DNA of 64,000 nucleotides from Sutcliffiella tianshenii (GTDB lineage Bacteria > Bacillota > Bacilli > Bacillales > Bacillaceae_I), in NCBI RefSeq assembly GCF_016908565.1, contig NZ_JAFBED010000012.1, forward strand, positions 1-64,000, in the 5' to 3' direction. The stretch's first letter is position 1, and each line of letters starts with the position of its first letter. Both the position numbers and the translations under genes were made by a program. Of the stretch, positions 25,550 to 34,257 are shown piece after piece. The notes beneath the pieces were generated by a model. The model saw only the letters and a list, made by a program, of their open reading frames with translations. It made no database searches and was not told the origin of the DNA.

Positions 25550-25657
25550 GGTAAAACTCCTTTTTTAAAAAGCATGGTTCTGGTAGATTGGTAGATGTTT
25601 GCTACAGGTATATTTTAGCAGAAACCGGACCTATTTGATTAAATCATGATGATTTGA

Positions 25658-26014
25658 TCAATTCGGTTTATTATCTATTAAAAACTCGATCAAATCGTCT
25701 TGATTATGCGTCCTAAACACGATTTTCTCATGATCGAACACAACGAAGGTCGGGGTTCTATCAATCTCCAAAAAGTCGTATTCATCCCTGATAAATTTGA
25801 GCGACTCCTCATGCCACATGGACTGCACATGATGGATGGAATGCTCTTCAAGCAAATCAAATGTGATGGTATCGACTTTTCCCGCTACAAAAATGGCATA
25901 TTTATTCTCGTCTTCTGCTACGAGATTCTGCATTTTCTCATTGCGTTCCATGAAAGAACACCCTGACATGAAAATAATAGTAAATAGGATAATTATTAGA
26001 TGATGATTTTTCAT
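25658..26014 (-). CDS. Small lipoprotein with thioredoxin-like fold
   Basis: This 118-residue protein has a signal peptide and lipobox (FMSGC). The rest has a likely thioredoxin-like core: a TPTFVVF strand with a cis-Pro and a final helix DDLIEFLID. No CxxC is present, so disulfide chemistry is unlikely. ATG at 26014 is chosen with GGAGG upstream. It lies upstream of the two-component genes, but a link is unproven. Confidence 0.65.
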   Translation of the reverse strand: MKNHHLIIILFTIIFMSGCSFMERNEKMQNLVAEDENKYAIFVAGKVDTITFDLLEEHSIHHVQSMWHEESLKFIRDEYDFLEIDRTPTFVVFDHEKIVFRTHNQDDLIEFLIDNKPN

Positions 26015-26030
26015 TGTGACCTCCTCCATA

Positions 26031-26058
26031 AAAAAAAACCGCCTTTACCAGGCAGCCT
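26031..26058 (-). terminator. Terminator of corA
   Basis: On the minus strand CTGCCT pairs with AGGCGG (one G-U), followed by eight or more T. Confidence 0.7.
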
Positions 26059-26107
26059 TCACCATATATTACATTCTACAGAGAGCCGTTTTTTCCTTCT
26101 GAAAATG

Positions 26108-27067
26108 TCACTTGAACCATCCCTTCATCCTAAACCAGATATACAAGCTCACTCCCATAACCGCCATGACACCAAGCGCAACAAAGTATCCGTAATGATA
26201 TCTCAGCTCGGGCATGTTCTCGAAGTTCATTCCATAGATTCCTGCAATAAAGGTCAACGGAGCGAAAATGGATGTGATGATGGTCAGGACCTTCATGACA
26301 TTGTTTGATTGATGAGAGTTCAAGGACAGATAATTGTCCCTGATATCTGCCGTCAACTCCCTGTTGTTCGTCACCATTTCGGATAGCTTCAGGAGGTGGT
26401 CATAGATATCAGAGAAATATTCCTTTCTTTTCAAGACGCCACTCAGACGATGAGAATTCAGCATCCGGTAGAGCAGGTCGCGCATTGGATTGATCGTATG
26501 CCTCAGGTTCAAGAGCGCATATCTTGTATCGAACAGCTCCTCCATCAATTGGTTCATCGACTTGTCCTGGGTATTGTCCTCGATCTTATCAAGCTGATCT
26601 TCCATTTTATATAGGAAAGGAAAATAATTATCCACGACATTGTCCAGGACTTCATAGAAGACGTAATGCTCATCCCATTTCTTCACGTTTTTCGGACTCG
26701 TCATCAAATTGTCCCACACATCATCCACCTCTTTGGAAGGGGCATGATGGAAGGTGACGACCAATTTATCCCCCAAAAAGAAATTCAATTCCTCTTTCAT
26801 GATCTCTTCATCCTTTTCCTCGATGCAATGTGTCACATAAAAGGTGTGGTCATCATAGTAATCGAGCTTCGGACGCTGCAATCTATGTATACAATCCTCA
26901 ATCGCCAGGGGATGGAAATGGAATGTCGTCTCCAAATGTCCGATCTCCGCATCTGTAGGCTGATTAAAATCAACCCAGACCCATTTATAGGCATTCACAT
27001 CCAAGTTATCTATCGAAATATCTTTATCTAATTGATGATCCTTTGTCATTCCGGCAATCCGTATCAT
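26108..27067 (-). CDS. corA: CorA-family Mg2+/Co2+ transporter
   Basis: This 319-residue protein has a long cytoplasmic N-terminal domain rich in helices and two C-terminal membrane helices. The signature IYGMNFENMPEL between the helices carries the GMN selectivity motif. It works as a homopentamer importing Mg2+ (or Co2+). The sequence pattern resembles B. subtilis YfjQ. GAGAGGAAG lies upstream of the ATG. It is a single gene. Confidence 0.92.
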   Translation of the reverse strand: MIRIAGMTKDHQLDKDISIDNLDVNAYKWVWVDFNQPTDAEIGHLETTFHFHPLAIEDCIHRLQRPKLDYYDDHTFYVTHCIEEKDEEIMKEELNFFLGDKLVVTFHHAPSKEVDDVWDNLMTSPKNVKKWDEHYVFYEVLDNVVDNYFPFLYKMEDQLDKIEDNTQDKSMNQLMEELFDTRYALLNLRHTINPMRDLLYRMLNSHRLSGVLKRKEYFSDIYDHLLKLSEMVTNNRELTADIRDNYLSLNSHQSNNVMKVLTIITSIFAPLTFIAGIYGMNFENMPELRYHYGYFVALGVMAVMGVSLYIWFRMKGWFK

Positions 27068-27133
27068 ACAATCTTCCTCTCGCTGTTTCTTTCCTTTACT
27101 TATACCCCTTTTCAGGAAAATTAAAATCAGGCG

Positions 27134-27164
27134 TTGACTCTTGGGTTACCCAAGACCCTATACT
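27134..27164 (+). promoter_or_regulatory. MerR-type promoter with operator in spacer
   Basis: The -35 TTGACT (27134-27139) and -10 TATACT (27159-27164) are 19 bp apart, longer than the usual 17. The spacer holds a perfect palindrome CTTGGGTTACCCAAG. This is the standard design of promoters activated by MerR proteins through DNA untwisting. It lies 55 bp upstream of the MerR gene and so predicts autoregulation. Confidence 0.88.
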
Positions 27165-27218
27165 TAAGATAGACGGCAGAGGTGCACATCTGTAAAGTCT
27201 GCTTGGAGGAGTGAGAGC

Positions 27219-28043
27219 ATGTTTAAAATCGGGGAATTTGCAAAGCTGAGTGGCTTGTCCATTCATACGTTATACCATTATGAGGGCATAGGCCTGATCG
27301 AGCCAAGCTTTGTTGATCCGCATACCAATTATCGATATTATGACGCGGGTCAGCTCGTGTTGATCAATAAAATCGCTGCGCTGAAGGATGCTGGATTCTC
27401 ACTTGGGGAAATCGTGAAGGTTCTTTTGGACACGCCTGTCAACAAGGAACTCATCCCTATGCTTGAATCAAAAGCCGAGTCCCTGGAAAAATTGCTCGAG
27501 CAGGAAACCAACAGACTCGAACGTCTCCGTACCAACATTTTTCTTATAAAAAACGGAGGGGTACCGATGATGAATGACATCTCAATCAAAAAAGTGGAGC
27601 CGATATTAGTGGCATCCATCAGGGAAGAGTTTAAAGAAGAGAGCTTTGATGCATTTTGCGAAAGACTGTGGGGGCAGGTAAACGATCACATTGACCGTTC
27701 AGAAGCCAAGCGGACCATCCCCTGTATGACGATATACCATTCAGGCTTGTATGTTCACACGGATTCTGCCATCGATCTCGAGGTTGCAGAGCCGATCACG
27801 AAAGTGATTCCCGGGAATGCAACAGTGAAGGTGCACGAGCTGCCAGCCGTGGAAAAGATGGCATGTGTGGTGCATAAAGGACCCTTTTCCACTATCGGAG
27901 AAACATCGCGTGCCTTGTTTGAGTGGATTGCAGAGAACAGGTACAACGTGATGGGACCTGTACGTGAAATCTACCACAAGGGCGACTGGGTGACCGAGGA
28001 TACGAATGAGTATGTGACAGAGCTGCAGGTGCCGATTGAATAG
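27219..28043 (+). CDS. MerR-family regulator with GyrI-like effector domain
   Basis: This 274-residue protein has an N-terminal MerR winged helix (MFKIGEFAKLSGLSIHTLYH), a dimerisation coiled coil (about 75-110), and a C-terminal GyrI/BmrR-type ligand-binding domain (about 120-274). The architecture matches multidrug-sensing regulators such as BmrR. No transporter gene is adjacent, so the target may be itself or elsewhere. The upstream promoter with a 19-bp spacer and palindrome supports autoactivation. Confidence 0.88.
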   Translation: MFKIGEFAKLSGLSIHTLYHYEGIGLIEPSFVDPHTNYRYYDAGQLVLINKIAALKDAGFSLGEIVKVLLDTPVNKELIPMLESKAESLEKLLEQETNRLERLRTNIFLIKNGGVPMMNDISIKKVEPILVASIREEFKEESFDAFCERLWGQVNDHIDRSEAKRTIPCMTIYHSGLYVHTDSAIDLEVAEPITKVIPGNATVKVHELPAVEKMACVVHKGPFSTIGETSRALFEWIAENRYNVMGPVREIYHKGDWVTEDTNEYVTELQVPIE

Positions 28044-28047
28044 CAGG

Positions 28048-28082
28048 AAAAAACCCACCGCAATTCAGGTGGGTTTGCTTGT
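28048..28082. terminator. Bidirectional terminator, MerR gene and ssuA
   Basis: AAACCCACC pairs with GGTGGGTTT around an 8-base loop, with A-run before and T-rich sequence after. It lies between convergent genes. Confidence 0.85.
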
Positions 28083-28083
28083 T

Positions 28084-29073
28084 TTACTCTATCCCTTCCG
28101 GCAGCCAATCCGGATCTAGTTCCACGGCATCTGATATATTTATCCCATTCGGGAACAGTCCTATTCCATGGAAGGTATCCGCCAGATCCTGCTGAACCTT
28201 TACGGCGTTTTCATCCACCTTCAACACGCCAAAGTCCCTTCTTTCATTCGCGTTAATCAATGGCGCCTCATCGAGATTAAGCTCTTCCGCAAGAATTTCT
28301 GCTACCTCTTTTTTGTTTTTGTTTGCCCATTGGTTGGACTTCTCCAATTCCTCCAAAATGATTTTTACAAGCTCCGGATTGTCTTCCAGAATCTCTTCGG
28401 AACCGAAATAGAAGGTTCTATTCTCCGTTAACCCTTCCCCATTCACAATTGTTTTAGTATCAAATAAACTTTCAACAATGGATAGATAAGGATCCCATGT
28501 TCCCAGGACATCGATCTTATCCGATGAAAAAGCGGCTGATCCTTCAGCGGCGTCCGCATAGTAGACAACATCTACATCATTTTCCGATAATCCTTCTTTC
28601 TCCAGTGCCTTCAACAAAAGATAATGCATGTTCCCGCCTTTTGTCACCCCTACTTTTTTACCTTTCAAATCTGTAACTTTCTCAATTCCTGAATCCTTCT
28701 TCGCTACAAGGGCGACCCCTTTAGGGTAGGGCGTTTCAGAAGCAGCATATTGGATCGGCTTTCCACCAGCTTGGGAAAAGACACTATTCGCATCCGAAGC
28801 ATGACCAAAATCGATATGACCTGCATGCAAAGCTTCCAACAAGGCTGTTCCGATGGAAAAGACCTTCCATTCCACCTCATAGCCCTCCTCCTTCAGTCTG
28901 TCATCCAGATTCCCCCTTGCTTTAAGAATGTTCAGCGTGTTGCCTTTCTGATAGCCGATAATCACCTTTTTCTCAGCACCAGCTGCATCCCCGCCCGTAC
29001 TGTCCGAGGAACCACACGCTACTGCTACCAATAAGCTTGCAATCGCAATTAATGTTAATAAAATCCTCTTCAT
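28084..29073 (-). CDS. ssuA: ABC substrate-binding lipoprotein, SsuA-like
   Basis: This 329-residue extracellular binding protein has a signal peptide and lipobox (VAVAC). The core has features of the NMT1/SsuA family: GYQKGNTLNILKARG, KKVGVTKGGNMHYLL and ALLEALHAGHIDFGH. SsuA proteins bind alkanesulfonates. The S-box upstream of the operon supports a sulfur source, but a related compound (such as taurine or a sulfate ester) is possible. It is the last gene of a four-gene operon. Confidence 0.82.
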   Translation of the reverse strand: MKRILLTLIAIASLLVAVACGSSDSTGGDAAGAEKKVIIGYQKGNTLNILKARGNLDDRLKEEGYEVEWKVFSIGTALLEALHAGHIDFGHASDANSVFSQAGGKPIQYAASETPYPKGVALVAKKDSGIEKVTDLKGKKVGVTKGGNMHYLLLKALEKEGLSENDVDVVYYADAAEGSAAFSSDKIDVLGTWDPYLSIVESLFDTKTIVNGEGLTENRTFYFGSEEILEDNPELVKIILEELEKSNQWANKNKKEVAEILAEELNLDEAPLINANERRDFGVLKVDENAVKVQQDLADTFHGIGLFPNGINISDAVELDPDWLPEGIE

Positions 29074-29075
29074 CT

Positions 29076-29795
29076 CTACACTCCTTCTCCCTTATCCAAA
29101 ATTCTTTCAAGAATCATGTTCTCATAAACTGTAAACCTCGCATCCTTTACACGGGGACGCTGCAAATCAATTTTCACATCCAAGGAGATTCCTCCATCTT
29201 CTATCAGGACGACCCGGTCAGCGAGAATGATCGCTTCACTGACATCATGTGTCACCAATATCGAGGTGAAGCGCTGCTGCTTCCAAAGCTGTTCAATCAG
29301 TGATTGCATTTCAATTCTTGTTAAGGCATCCAGTGCACCCAGCGGTTCATCAAATAGAATCAGATCCGGATCTCCTGCCAAAGCCCGGGCAAGTGATACC
29401 CTCTGCTTCTGTCCGCCTGATAAAACCCCAGGCCACTCGCTGCTTTTTTCAAGCAGGCCCACATTACCCAAAGCCTGCTCCGCTTTGGTGCGGTCGGAAT
29501 TTCCAACCCTGACGTTGGTCAGCACGTCTTTCCATGGGAGCAGCCTCGCATCCTGGAACATCATTCTTGTTGTTTCCTGCACTCCTTTTACTTCCTTGCT
29601 GTTGAAGGTGATTACTCCCCCTGTTACGCTCTCCAATCCCGCTATCGTTCGAAGGAGGGTGCTCTTCCCACAGCCGCTTTTACCCACAATGGCTACAAAC
29701 TCTCCTGGTTTCACATGGAAATTGATATCCTTCAGAACTTTTAACGAACCAAAGCTTTTGTCCAGATGTTGAATATTGATCTCTACTCCTGCCAC
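29076..29795 (-). CDS. ssuB: ABC transporter ATPase, SsuB-like
   Basis: This 239-residue ATPase has Walker A GKSGCGKSTLLR, signature VLSGGQKQRVSLARAL, Walker B LILFDEPLGALD and switch His in LVTHDVSEA. The GTG start is chosen because AAAGGAG lies 9 bases upstream and it overlaps the permease stop as TAGTG. A longer frame upstream lies inside the permease gene and has no ribosome site. It drives sulfonate-type uptake with ssuC and ssuA. Confidence 0.88.
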   Translation of the reverse strand: MAGVEINIQHLDKSFGSLKVLKDINFHVKPGEFVAIVGKSGCGKSTLLRTIAGLESVTGGVITFNSKEVKGVQETTRMMFQDARLLPWKDVLTNVRVGNSDRTKAEQALGNVGLLEKSSEWPGVLSGGQKQRVSLARALAGDPDLILFDEPLGALDALTRIEMQSLIEQLWKQQRFTSILVTHDVSEAIILADRVVLIEDGGISLDVKIDLQRPRVKDARFTVYENMILERILDKGEGV

Positions 29796-30616
29796 TATAA
29801 CGCTCTCCTTTTCAACTTTCTTGTCGAACGTTTCTTGCTTTTGAAGAAATTGGGATGCCATTGCAGCCACCTGCGTTCAAGCAAGGTTGCGATGTAGTCT
29901 GACAGCTTTCCTAACAACGCATATAAAATGATACTCAGTATCACAATGTCCATCTGTACAAACTCCCTAGCAGAAGTTGCCATATAGCCGATTCCGGAAT
30001 CAGAACCGATCGTCTCCGCCACAATCAGCGACATCCACATGATCCCCAGGGCATATCTCACCCCGACCAGTATCGAAGGCAATGCTCCGGGAAGAATGAT
30101 GTTCGTGAACAGCTGCCACGGCTTCAGGCGGTAGATGCGTCCCATTTCAAGCAGTCCCTTATCCACGTTCTTGATTCCATGGAAGGTATTCAAGTAAATG
30201 GGAAAAGCCACACCAAGGGCTACCAGAAATATTTTTGCCTCCTCCCCGATCCCATACCAGATAATGACCAATGGAATCAGTGCCAAATGGGGGATGGTCC
30301 GGACCATTTGGATAGAAGTATCGAACAATCTTTCAAAAATCAAGAAGGTTCCATTTATCAGACCAAGTACAAGTCCTATCGAGCCTCCTATCAGAAACCC
30401 TATCAGTGCCCTCCCTGTACTCACCGCTATGTAGTCGAACAGATCTCCTGACTTGGTGAGTCTGATTGCCCCTTCAACCACACTTAGCGGGGTTGGCAAA
30501 AAGTTCTTGGCGATATAACCTGCCTGACCGAGCACCTGCCATACTCCGATAAAGATCATTGGGACCAGCCAAGGAAGAACATGATTCACAAATCTACTAT
30601 TTTTTCCTTTCCACAT
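29795..30616 (-). CDS. ssuC: ABC transporter permease, SsuC-like
   Basis: This 273-residue protein has about six membrane helices. The EAA loop for contact with the ATPase is about KNVDKGLLEMGRIYRLKPWQ. It belongs to the BPD_transp_1 permeases of the nitrate/sulfonate/taurine type. The C-terminus is strongly basic (KKRSTRKLKRR). AGGAGG lies 7 bases before the ATG. It sits 14 bp after the AhpD-like gene. Confidence 0.9.
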   Translation of the reverse strand: MWKGKNSRFVNHVLPWLVPMIFIGVWQVLGQAGYIAKNFLPTPLSVVEGAIRLTKSGDLFDYIAVSTGRALIGFLIGGSIGLVLGLINGTFLIFERLFDTSIQMVRTIPHLALIPLVIIWYGIGEEAKIFLVALGVAFPIYLNTFHGIKNVDKGLLEMGRIYRLKPWQLFTNIILPGALPSILVGVRYALGIMWMSLIVAETIGSDSGIGYMATSAREFVQMDIVILSIILYALLGKLSDYIATLLERRWLQWHPNFFKSKKRSTRKLKRRAL

Positions 30617-30630
30617 TTGAATTCCTCCTG

Positions 30631-31200
30631 TTACTCACCATAAGCAAGCAATACTTCATCGATGTGCCGGATAGCTGCACCCGCTAACAGGGCTGATGCG
30701 ATACGGCTTGTTTCCTTGATTTCCTCTTCGCTGATGGACCGGATTACCGCCTGCTCCTTGAACAAGGCGATATGGTAGCGGCTTTTTAAAGCGTAACTAA
30801 TGGATAACCCTATTAATGTCTTTGTTTTTCCATCCAGGTGGAAACAGTCTTCGTTTATGGGATATGTAAAGAACTCTTCTGCACTTAAGGAAGAAAACTC
30901 TCGTAAGTGCTCTTCATCATCAGGCAAAGGGTATGCCTGTATCGACGCCGAAATCACCGCAGCTTCCACCAGCTCTTCCACACTTGCTCCTGCCTCTTTT
31001 GCTTTTTTTGTATGATAATCTACACAATAGCTACATTTTGTTACATGAGTAACTGCCACCGCAATGATTTCCTTGGTCTTTGGATCAAGTGAACCTCCCG
31101 ACCATACTTCATCTGCAAAATTGCGATATTTCCTGAATGGTTTCGGCGCTTTTTTCAAAGCCTTCCCTAAATTCGTGCGAACCTCTTGATATGTAGCCAT
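30631..31200 (-). CDS. AhpD-like carboxymuconolactone decarboxylase-family protein
   Basis: This 189-residue protein has two CMD-type modules. The N-terminal one has the redox motif C56-S-Y-C59 followed by His63 (KCSYCVDYH), as in AhpD peroxidase-type proteins. The C-terminal one lacks the Cys pair. ATG at 31200 follows GGGAGGGG. It is the first gene after an S-box leader and before ssuCBA, so a thiol-redox step tied to sulfur-compound use is likely; the substrate is unknown. No ssuD monooxygenase is nearby. Confidence 0.8.
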   Translation of the reverse strand: MATYQEVRTNLGKALKKAPKPFRKYRNFADEVWSGGSLDPKTKEIIAVAVTHVTKCSYCVDYHTKKAKEAGASVEELVEAAVISASIQAYPLPDDEEHLREFSSLSAEEFFTYPINEDCFHLDGKTKTLIGLSISYALKSRYHIALFKEQAVIRSISEEEIKETSRIASALLAGAAIRHIDEVLLAYGE

Positions 31201-31289
31201 ACTGTTTACCCCTCCCGATTTTTCGAGCATCAAAATATAATTAAACTTATATGTTTGGTTGGTTTAAGTTATGCACATTTCCCCCCAAT

Positions 31290-31325
31290 AAAAAAACCCC
31301 CTTCCAATAAATAAGAAGAGGGTTC
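31290..31325 (-). terminator. S-box terminator hairpin
   Basis: On the minus strand AACCCTCTTC pairs with GAAGGGGGTT, followed by seven T. It lies just beyond the SAM aptamer and should form when SAM is bound, stopping transcription before the AhpD-ssuCBA operon. Confidence 0.88.
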
Positions 31326-31336
31326 ATTAAAAAATC

Positions 31337-31446
31337 CCCTTCTCATCTTCCAGAGCATGCTCTGTTGGAATTAGCACCATTCAATCCTTCGATTGCGGTT
31401 GCTGAGGTTTCGCAGGGCCAGACCCTCCACCTCTCTTGATAAGAAG
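31337..31446 (-). ncRNA. SAM-I (S-box) riboswitch
   Basis: The minus strand shows the S-box consensus in order: CTTATCAAGAGAGGTGGAGG, CTGGCCCTGCGAAACCTCAGC, GGTGCTAATTCCAACAGA-like bases and GATGAGAAGG. It is followed by an intrinsic terminator. The operon below should be expressed when SAM is low, that is under methionine or sulfur limitation. Confidence 0.95.
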
Positions 31447-31634
31447 TAATTCGTATTTAATTTTATTCCAAGTTAACAGGTAAGTTTAATTGTTTATCAG
31501 CATAACAGGTATTTATTTACTTTACAAGAACTTTTTCAATTTTTCTAACTTTTTATCTATCCAGTTTGAAACCTCCTTACACCCTCTGCGTAATAACTAC
31601 TACAGAGGGAAAATTATTCAAGGAGGAATTTTAC

Positions 31635-31841
31635 ATGAAAGAAAAAGGCTGTATCAAATGTGGCTCCACCAGCGCAGGAACAAAGGAGATCGCCACTACC
31701 GGAACAGGGCTTTCCAAAATGTTCGATATCCAGCATAACCGCTTCATCGTCGTATTCTGCAAGAACTGCGGCTACTCGGAATTCTATAACAAGGACACCT
31801 CCACCGCTTCGAATGTGATCGACTTCTTTTTTGGCGGGTGA
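31635..31841 (+). CDS. Small zinc-ribbon protein
   Basis: This 68-residue protein has CIKC (6-9) and CKNC (about 42-45) Cys pairs, a zinc ribbon of the DUF2082-like kind, and a hydrophobic C-terminus VIDFFFGG. AAGGAGG lies 8 bases before the ATG. Unlike the two other small zinc ribbons of the window it is on the plus strand and has a GTGLSKMFD insertion. The function is unknown. Confidence 0.72.
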   Translation: MKEKGCIKCGSTSAGTKEIATTGTGLSKMFDIQHNRFIVVFCKNCGYSEFYNKDTSTASNVIDFFFGG

Positions 31842-31849
31842 GGATTTCT

Positions 31850-31880
31850 CCGCTACTGCTTGGTGTGGTAGCGGGTTTTA
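31850..31880 (+). terminator. Terminator after zinc-ribbon gene
   Basis: CCGCTAC pairs with GTAGCGG, followed by GTTTTA. Confidence 0.7.
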
Positions 31881-31950
31881 TGATTCGGTTCATCTGAATC
31901 TTTTACTTAGGCAGGCCTTTCCTTTAACGAATAACCAGCAAAGGAAGAAT

Positions 31951-32133
31951 AAGCGGAGTTTCTCCGGTTAAATGCAAAGTATAGCCTGTTTCAGGGGAAA
32001 TAAGGGAAGTTTTTCCGCTTACGCACACTAAAACCACCCGTTTTTAAATTTTTCGAGCAAATAGGCGGAATTTCTCCGCCTATTTCAGCTTTTTTTTAAA
32101 GTAATTTCTAATTAAGCGGAATTTCTCCGCCTA
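31951..32133. repeat. Four CGGA-TTTC-TCCG hairpin repeats
   Basis: Short inverted repeats of the form GCGGA-ATTTC-TCCGC occur at about 31951, 32001, 32061 and 32112, spaced 50-60 bp apart. The last two are nearly identical. The AT-rich spacers differ. They fill most of the gap between convergent genes. No gene or T-run-linked terminator position fits all four. Confidence 0.75.
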
Positions 32134-32249
32134 TTATTATCCTAAATAACTAGATGAAGGAATCAGCTGCAAGATCAACCAAATCGAAAACGAACTGTAA
32201 ATGATAGTAGACCTGATTTTGTAATTTTATCCTGGTGACGCCTTTCTTC

Positions 32250-33011
32250 CTAAATTGGCTCAGCTTTTATAATGAACCTCTCCTGAGTAACATCAAAATA
32301 GCCCTTTGACTCGATCTTGCGGTGGATCCCGTAAAGCTGTTCCATATAATCGCCCATTTCAAAGTCCGGGATTTGCCAGGGAATGGCCTTCAGGTAATAG
32401 ACCAATGCCCCGACGTCATAGAAGCGCTGAACTGGGGTTTCCTCTTTGGCGAAGACTACTCGGAACCCGTTGTCCTCGAGTTCTTTTTTAGCAAAATCTA
32501 GCTGCCAATGAAGATATTCCTGGTTGAGCGGAATTCCGAGTGCCTCATTGATCTCGGCACAATCCGCTCCTCCTACCTGTTGCGTCAGAAAAATCCCATT
32601 TTCCGAAATGACCCTTCTCACCTCTTGTGCAGAGTATGCTTCATGCTTGTTGATGATAAGATCAAACTGCCCATTTGTAAAAGGCAGCAGGTTGTCCTCG
32701 TCTACCTCTACCACGGTTACCCCCAATGGATGGAGCCGCTTTTTGGAGATGGGAAAATTGGGTTTGTATCCTTCCGTTGCGAACACGGAATGTGGAAACG
32801 GCTGGAGTTTGGCAAGAAGCTCTCCGCCTCCTGTCCCCATATCAAGCAAGCTTGTCGCTTCCGTGATCAACTTTTTCGCCATGCTGCCGTAAGACCAGGA
32901 TAGTAGACTTGCAGCCATACGTCCTGTATCCGTCACATAGGAAAAATCCCAGCCGGAAAAATCCTGTTCGGCCTCTTTTAAATAGTGGATGAATGATTTG
33001 TCATTTATCAT
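32250..33011 (-). CDS. SAM-dependent methyltransferase
   Basis: This 253-residue class I methyltransferase has motif I LLDMGTGGGELL, an acidic loop FATEGYKPN, and motif IV FDLIINKHEAYS. A C-terminal substrate part of about 100 residues has no clear relative. The methyl acceptor is unknown. GGAGG lies 7 bases before the ATG. It is a single gene. Confidence 0.78.
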   Translation of the reverse strand: MINDKSFIHYLKEAEQDFSGWDFSYVTDTGRMAASLLSWSYGSMAKKLITEATSLLDMGTGGGELLAKLQPFPHSVFATEGYKPNFPISKKRLHPLGVTVVEVDEDNLLPFTNGQFDLIINKHEAYSAQEVRRVISENGIFLTQQVGGADCAEINEALGIPLNQEYLHWQLDFAKKELEDNGFRVVFAKEETPVQRFYDVGALVYYLKAIPWQIPDFEMGDYMEQLYGIHRKIESKGYFDVTQERFIIKAEPI

Positions 33012-33329
33012 GGATTACCTCCAATTTTAGTTTGCTTTGTTTAGGCCAGCCCGCCGGAGGTCCGCGGCTGCGTTTTTATATATCATGCTCCAATAGATTC
33101 ATAGTGAGCAGTCCTTTCTTCTTTATCTCCTTCTAATATACCAAATGTTCCGACTGCTTTCTGCCGCATAAAAATAAATATTTCCAGCCACCTGTTTTAT
33201 ATTCCCTTGCATCCGACCATATTGATACTAAGACTCTGTGAAAATATCAGTTCTAAGGTCCATTTTTTTCACATATACAGGTATTAACTCTTGCTATGGG
33301 ACAAGCAATCGAATTGGAGGGGAAATCTT
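33012..33329. other. Intergenic gap with no feature seen
   Basis: This AT-rich gap between divergent genes must hold their promoters. I found no convincing -35/-10 pair, operator, RNA motif or small ORF beyond the ribosome sites at each end. Confidence 0.5.
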
Positions 33330-34193
33330 ATGAGGGATTTAAAAGCCTTGGAAAGCTTGCGTGGCACAAGCATCCTTGTCATGGTAAGCGGCATTTATGA
33401 AGATGTCCTGGAACCGCTCGCGAGGCATCTTGAGGCTATGGAGGAATCGGAAGGTCTATCACTCTTTTTACGGACCGGTGGCGGGGATACAACCACGGCA
33501 TTTAACATAGTGAATCTGATCAAGCAATATTTCAAAGAGTTTGAGATTATCATCCCGACTGTGGCCCATAGTGCAGGAACACTCTTGACACTCGGGGCAA
33601 GCAGGCTAGTCATGGCCAAGCAGGCATCCTTAAGCCCATTTGATCCATCTGTCCGGAATGACCGCATCAACGATGGCATGAATATAAGCTGGCGCGATGT
33701 TAGTTATTTTATGTCCAGCGCACGCGAAAGCTTCAACCTGTCGATTTCCGCGGATCCAGCGCAGCCACTGCAAGCACTTATAGAAAATCAGGTTCACCCT
33801 TTACTGCTGGGACATGCGGAAAGAACCGTCTCGCAGATCAGGACGTATGCCCCCCTTCTGCTGGGCAACCGCCACAACCGGCCTGCCGAAGAGATCATCC
33901 ATCATTTTCTGGAATCCAATACACACCATAACTTCCGGTTCTATCGGGATGAGGTCAGTCGCATAGGGCTAAACGTTGTGCATCCCACCAAGGTGGAAGA
34001 AAAACTGATCCTATCCATTTTTGAAGACATCTCAAAGGAGCTCGATCTGAATAACCATGAAAACAAACGGGGTCATGTAAAGGCGCTGATTCAGTCTAGT
34101 AAATACGGCAGGTCAGTCTGCATCAACACCAAGGAATTTGAAGGTTGGATGGATGAAGATGAAAGATTTACGAAGGCGAAATTATTGTCCTGA
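33330..34193 (+). CDS. SDH-type serine protease, ClpP fold
   Basis: This 287-residue protein is of the serine dehydrogenase proteinase family (ClpP/SppA fold). The oxyanion motif LRTGGGDTTTAF and nucleophile Ser81 in TVAHSAGTLLTLGA are clear, and SLSPFDPSV matches the family's SPxDPQ block. No membrane anchor or signal is visible, so it is probably cytoplasmic or associates with membrane partners. ATG at 33330 follows GGAGGGG; an earlier in-frame ATG at 33291 lacks a site. The substrate is unknown. Confidence 0.82.
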   Translation: MRDLKALESLRGTSILVMVSGIYEDVLEPLARHLEAMEESEGLSLFLRTGGGDTTTAFNIVNLIKQYFKEFEIIIPTVAHSAGTLLTLGASRLVMAKQASLSPFDPSVRNDRINDGMNISWRDVSYFMSSARESFNLSISADPAQPLQALIENQVHPLLLGHAERTVSQIRTYAPLLLGNRHNRPAEEIIHHFLESNTHHNFRFYRDEVSRIGLNVVHPTKVEEKLILSIFEDISKELDLNNHENKRGHVKALIQSSKYGRSVCINTKEFEGWMDEDERFTKAKLLS

Positions 34194-34198
34194 CGGAA

Positions 34199-34240
34199 AG
34201 GAAGGCATGTCGTTTGGGAGACATGCCTTCTTTTTATTTT
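34199..34240 (+). terminator. Terminator of SDH protease gene
   Basis: GAAGGCATGTC pairs exactly with GACATGCCTTC (11 bp), followed by TTTTTATTTT. Confidence 0.93.
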
Positions 34241-34257
34241 GAGGAAAATATAGCCAT

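Noticed and set aside
33012-33329. Riboswitch in the divergent gap
   Set aside because: No known aptamer consensus or terminator could be recognised.
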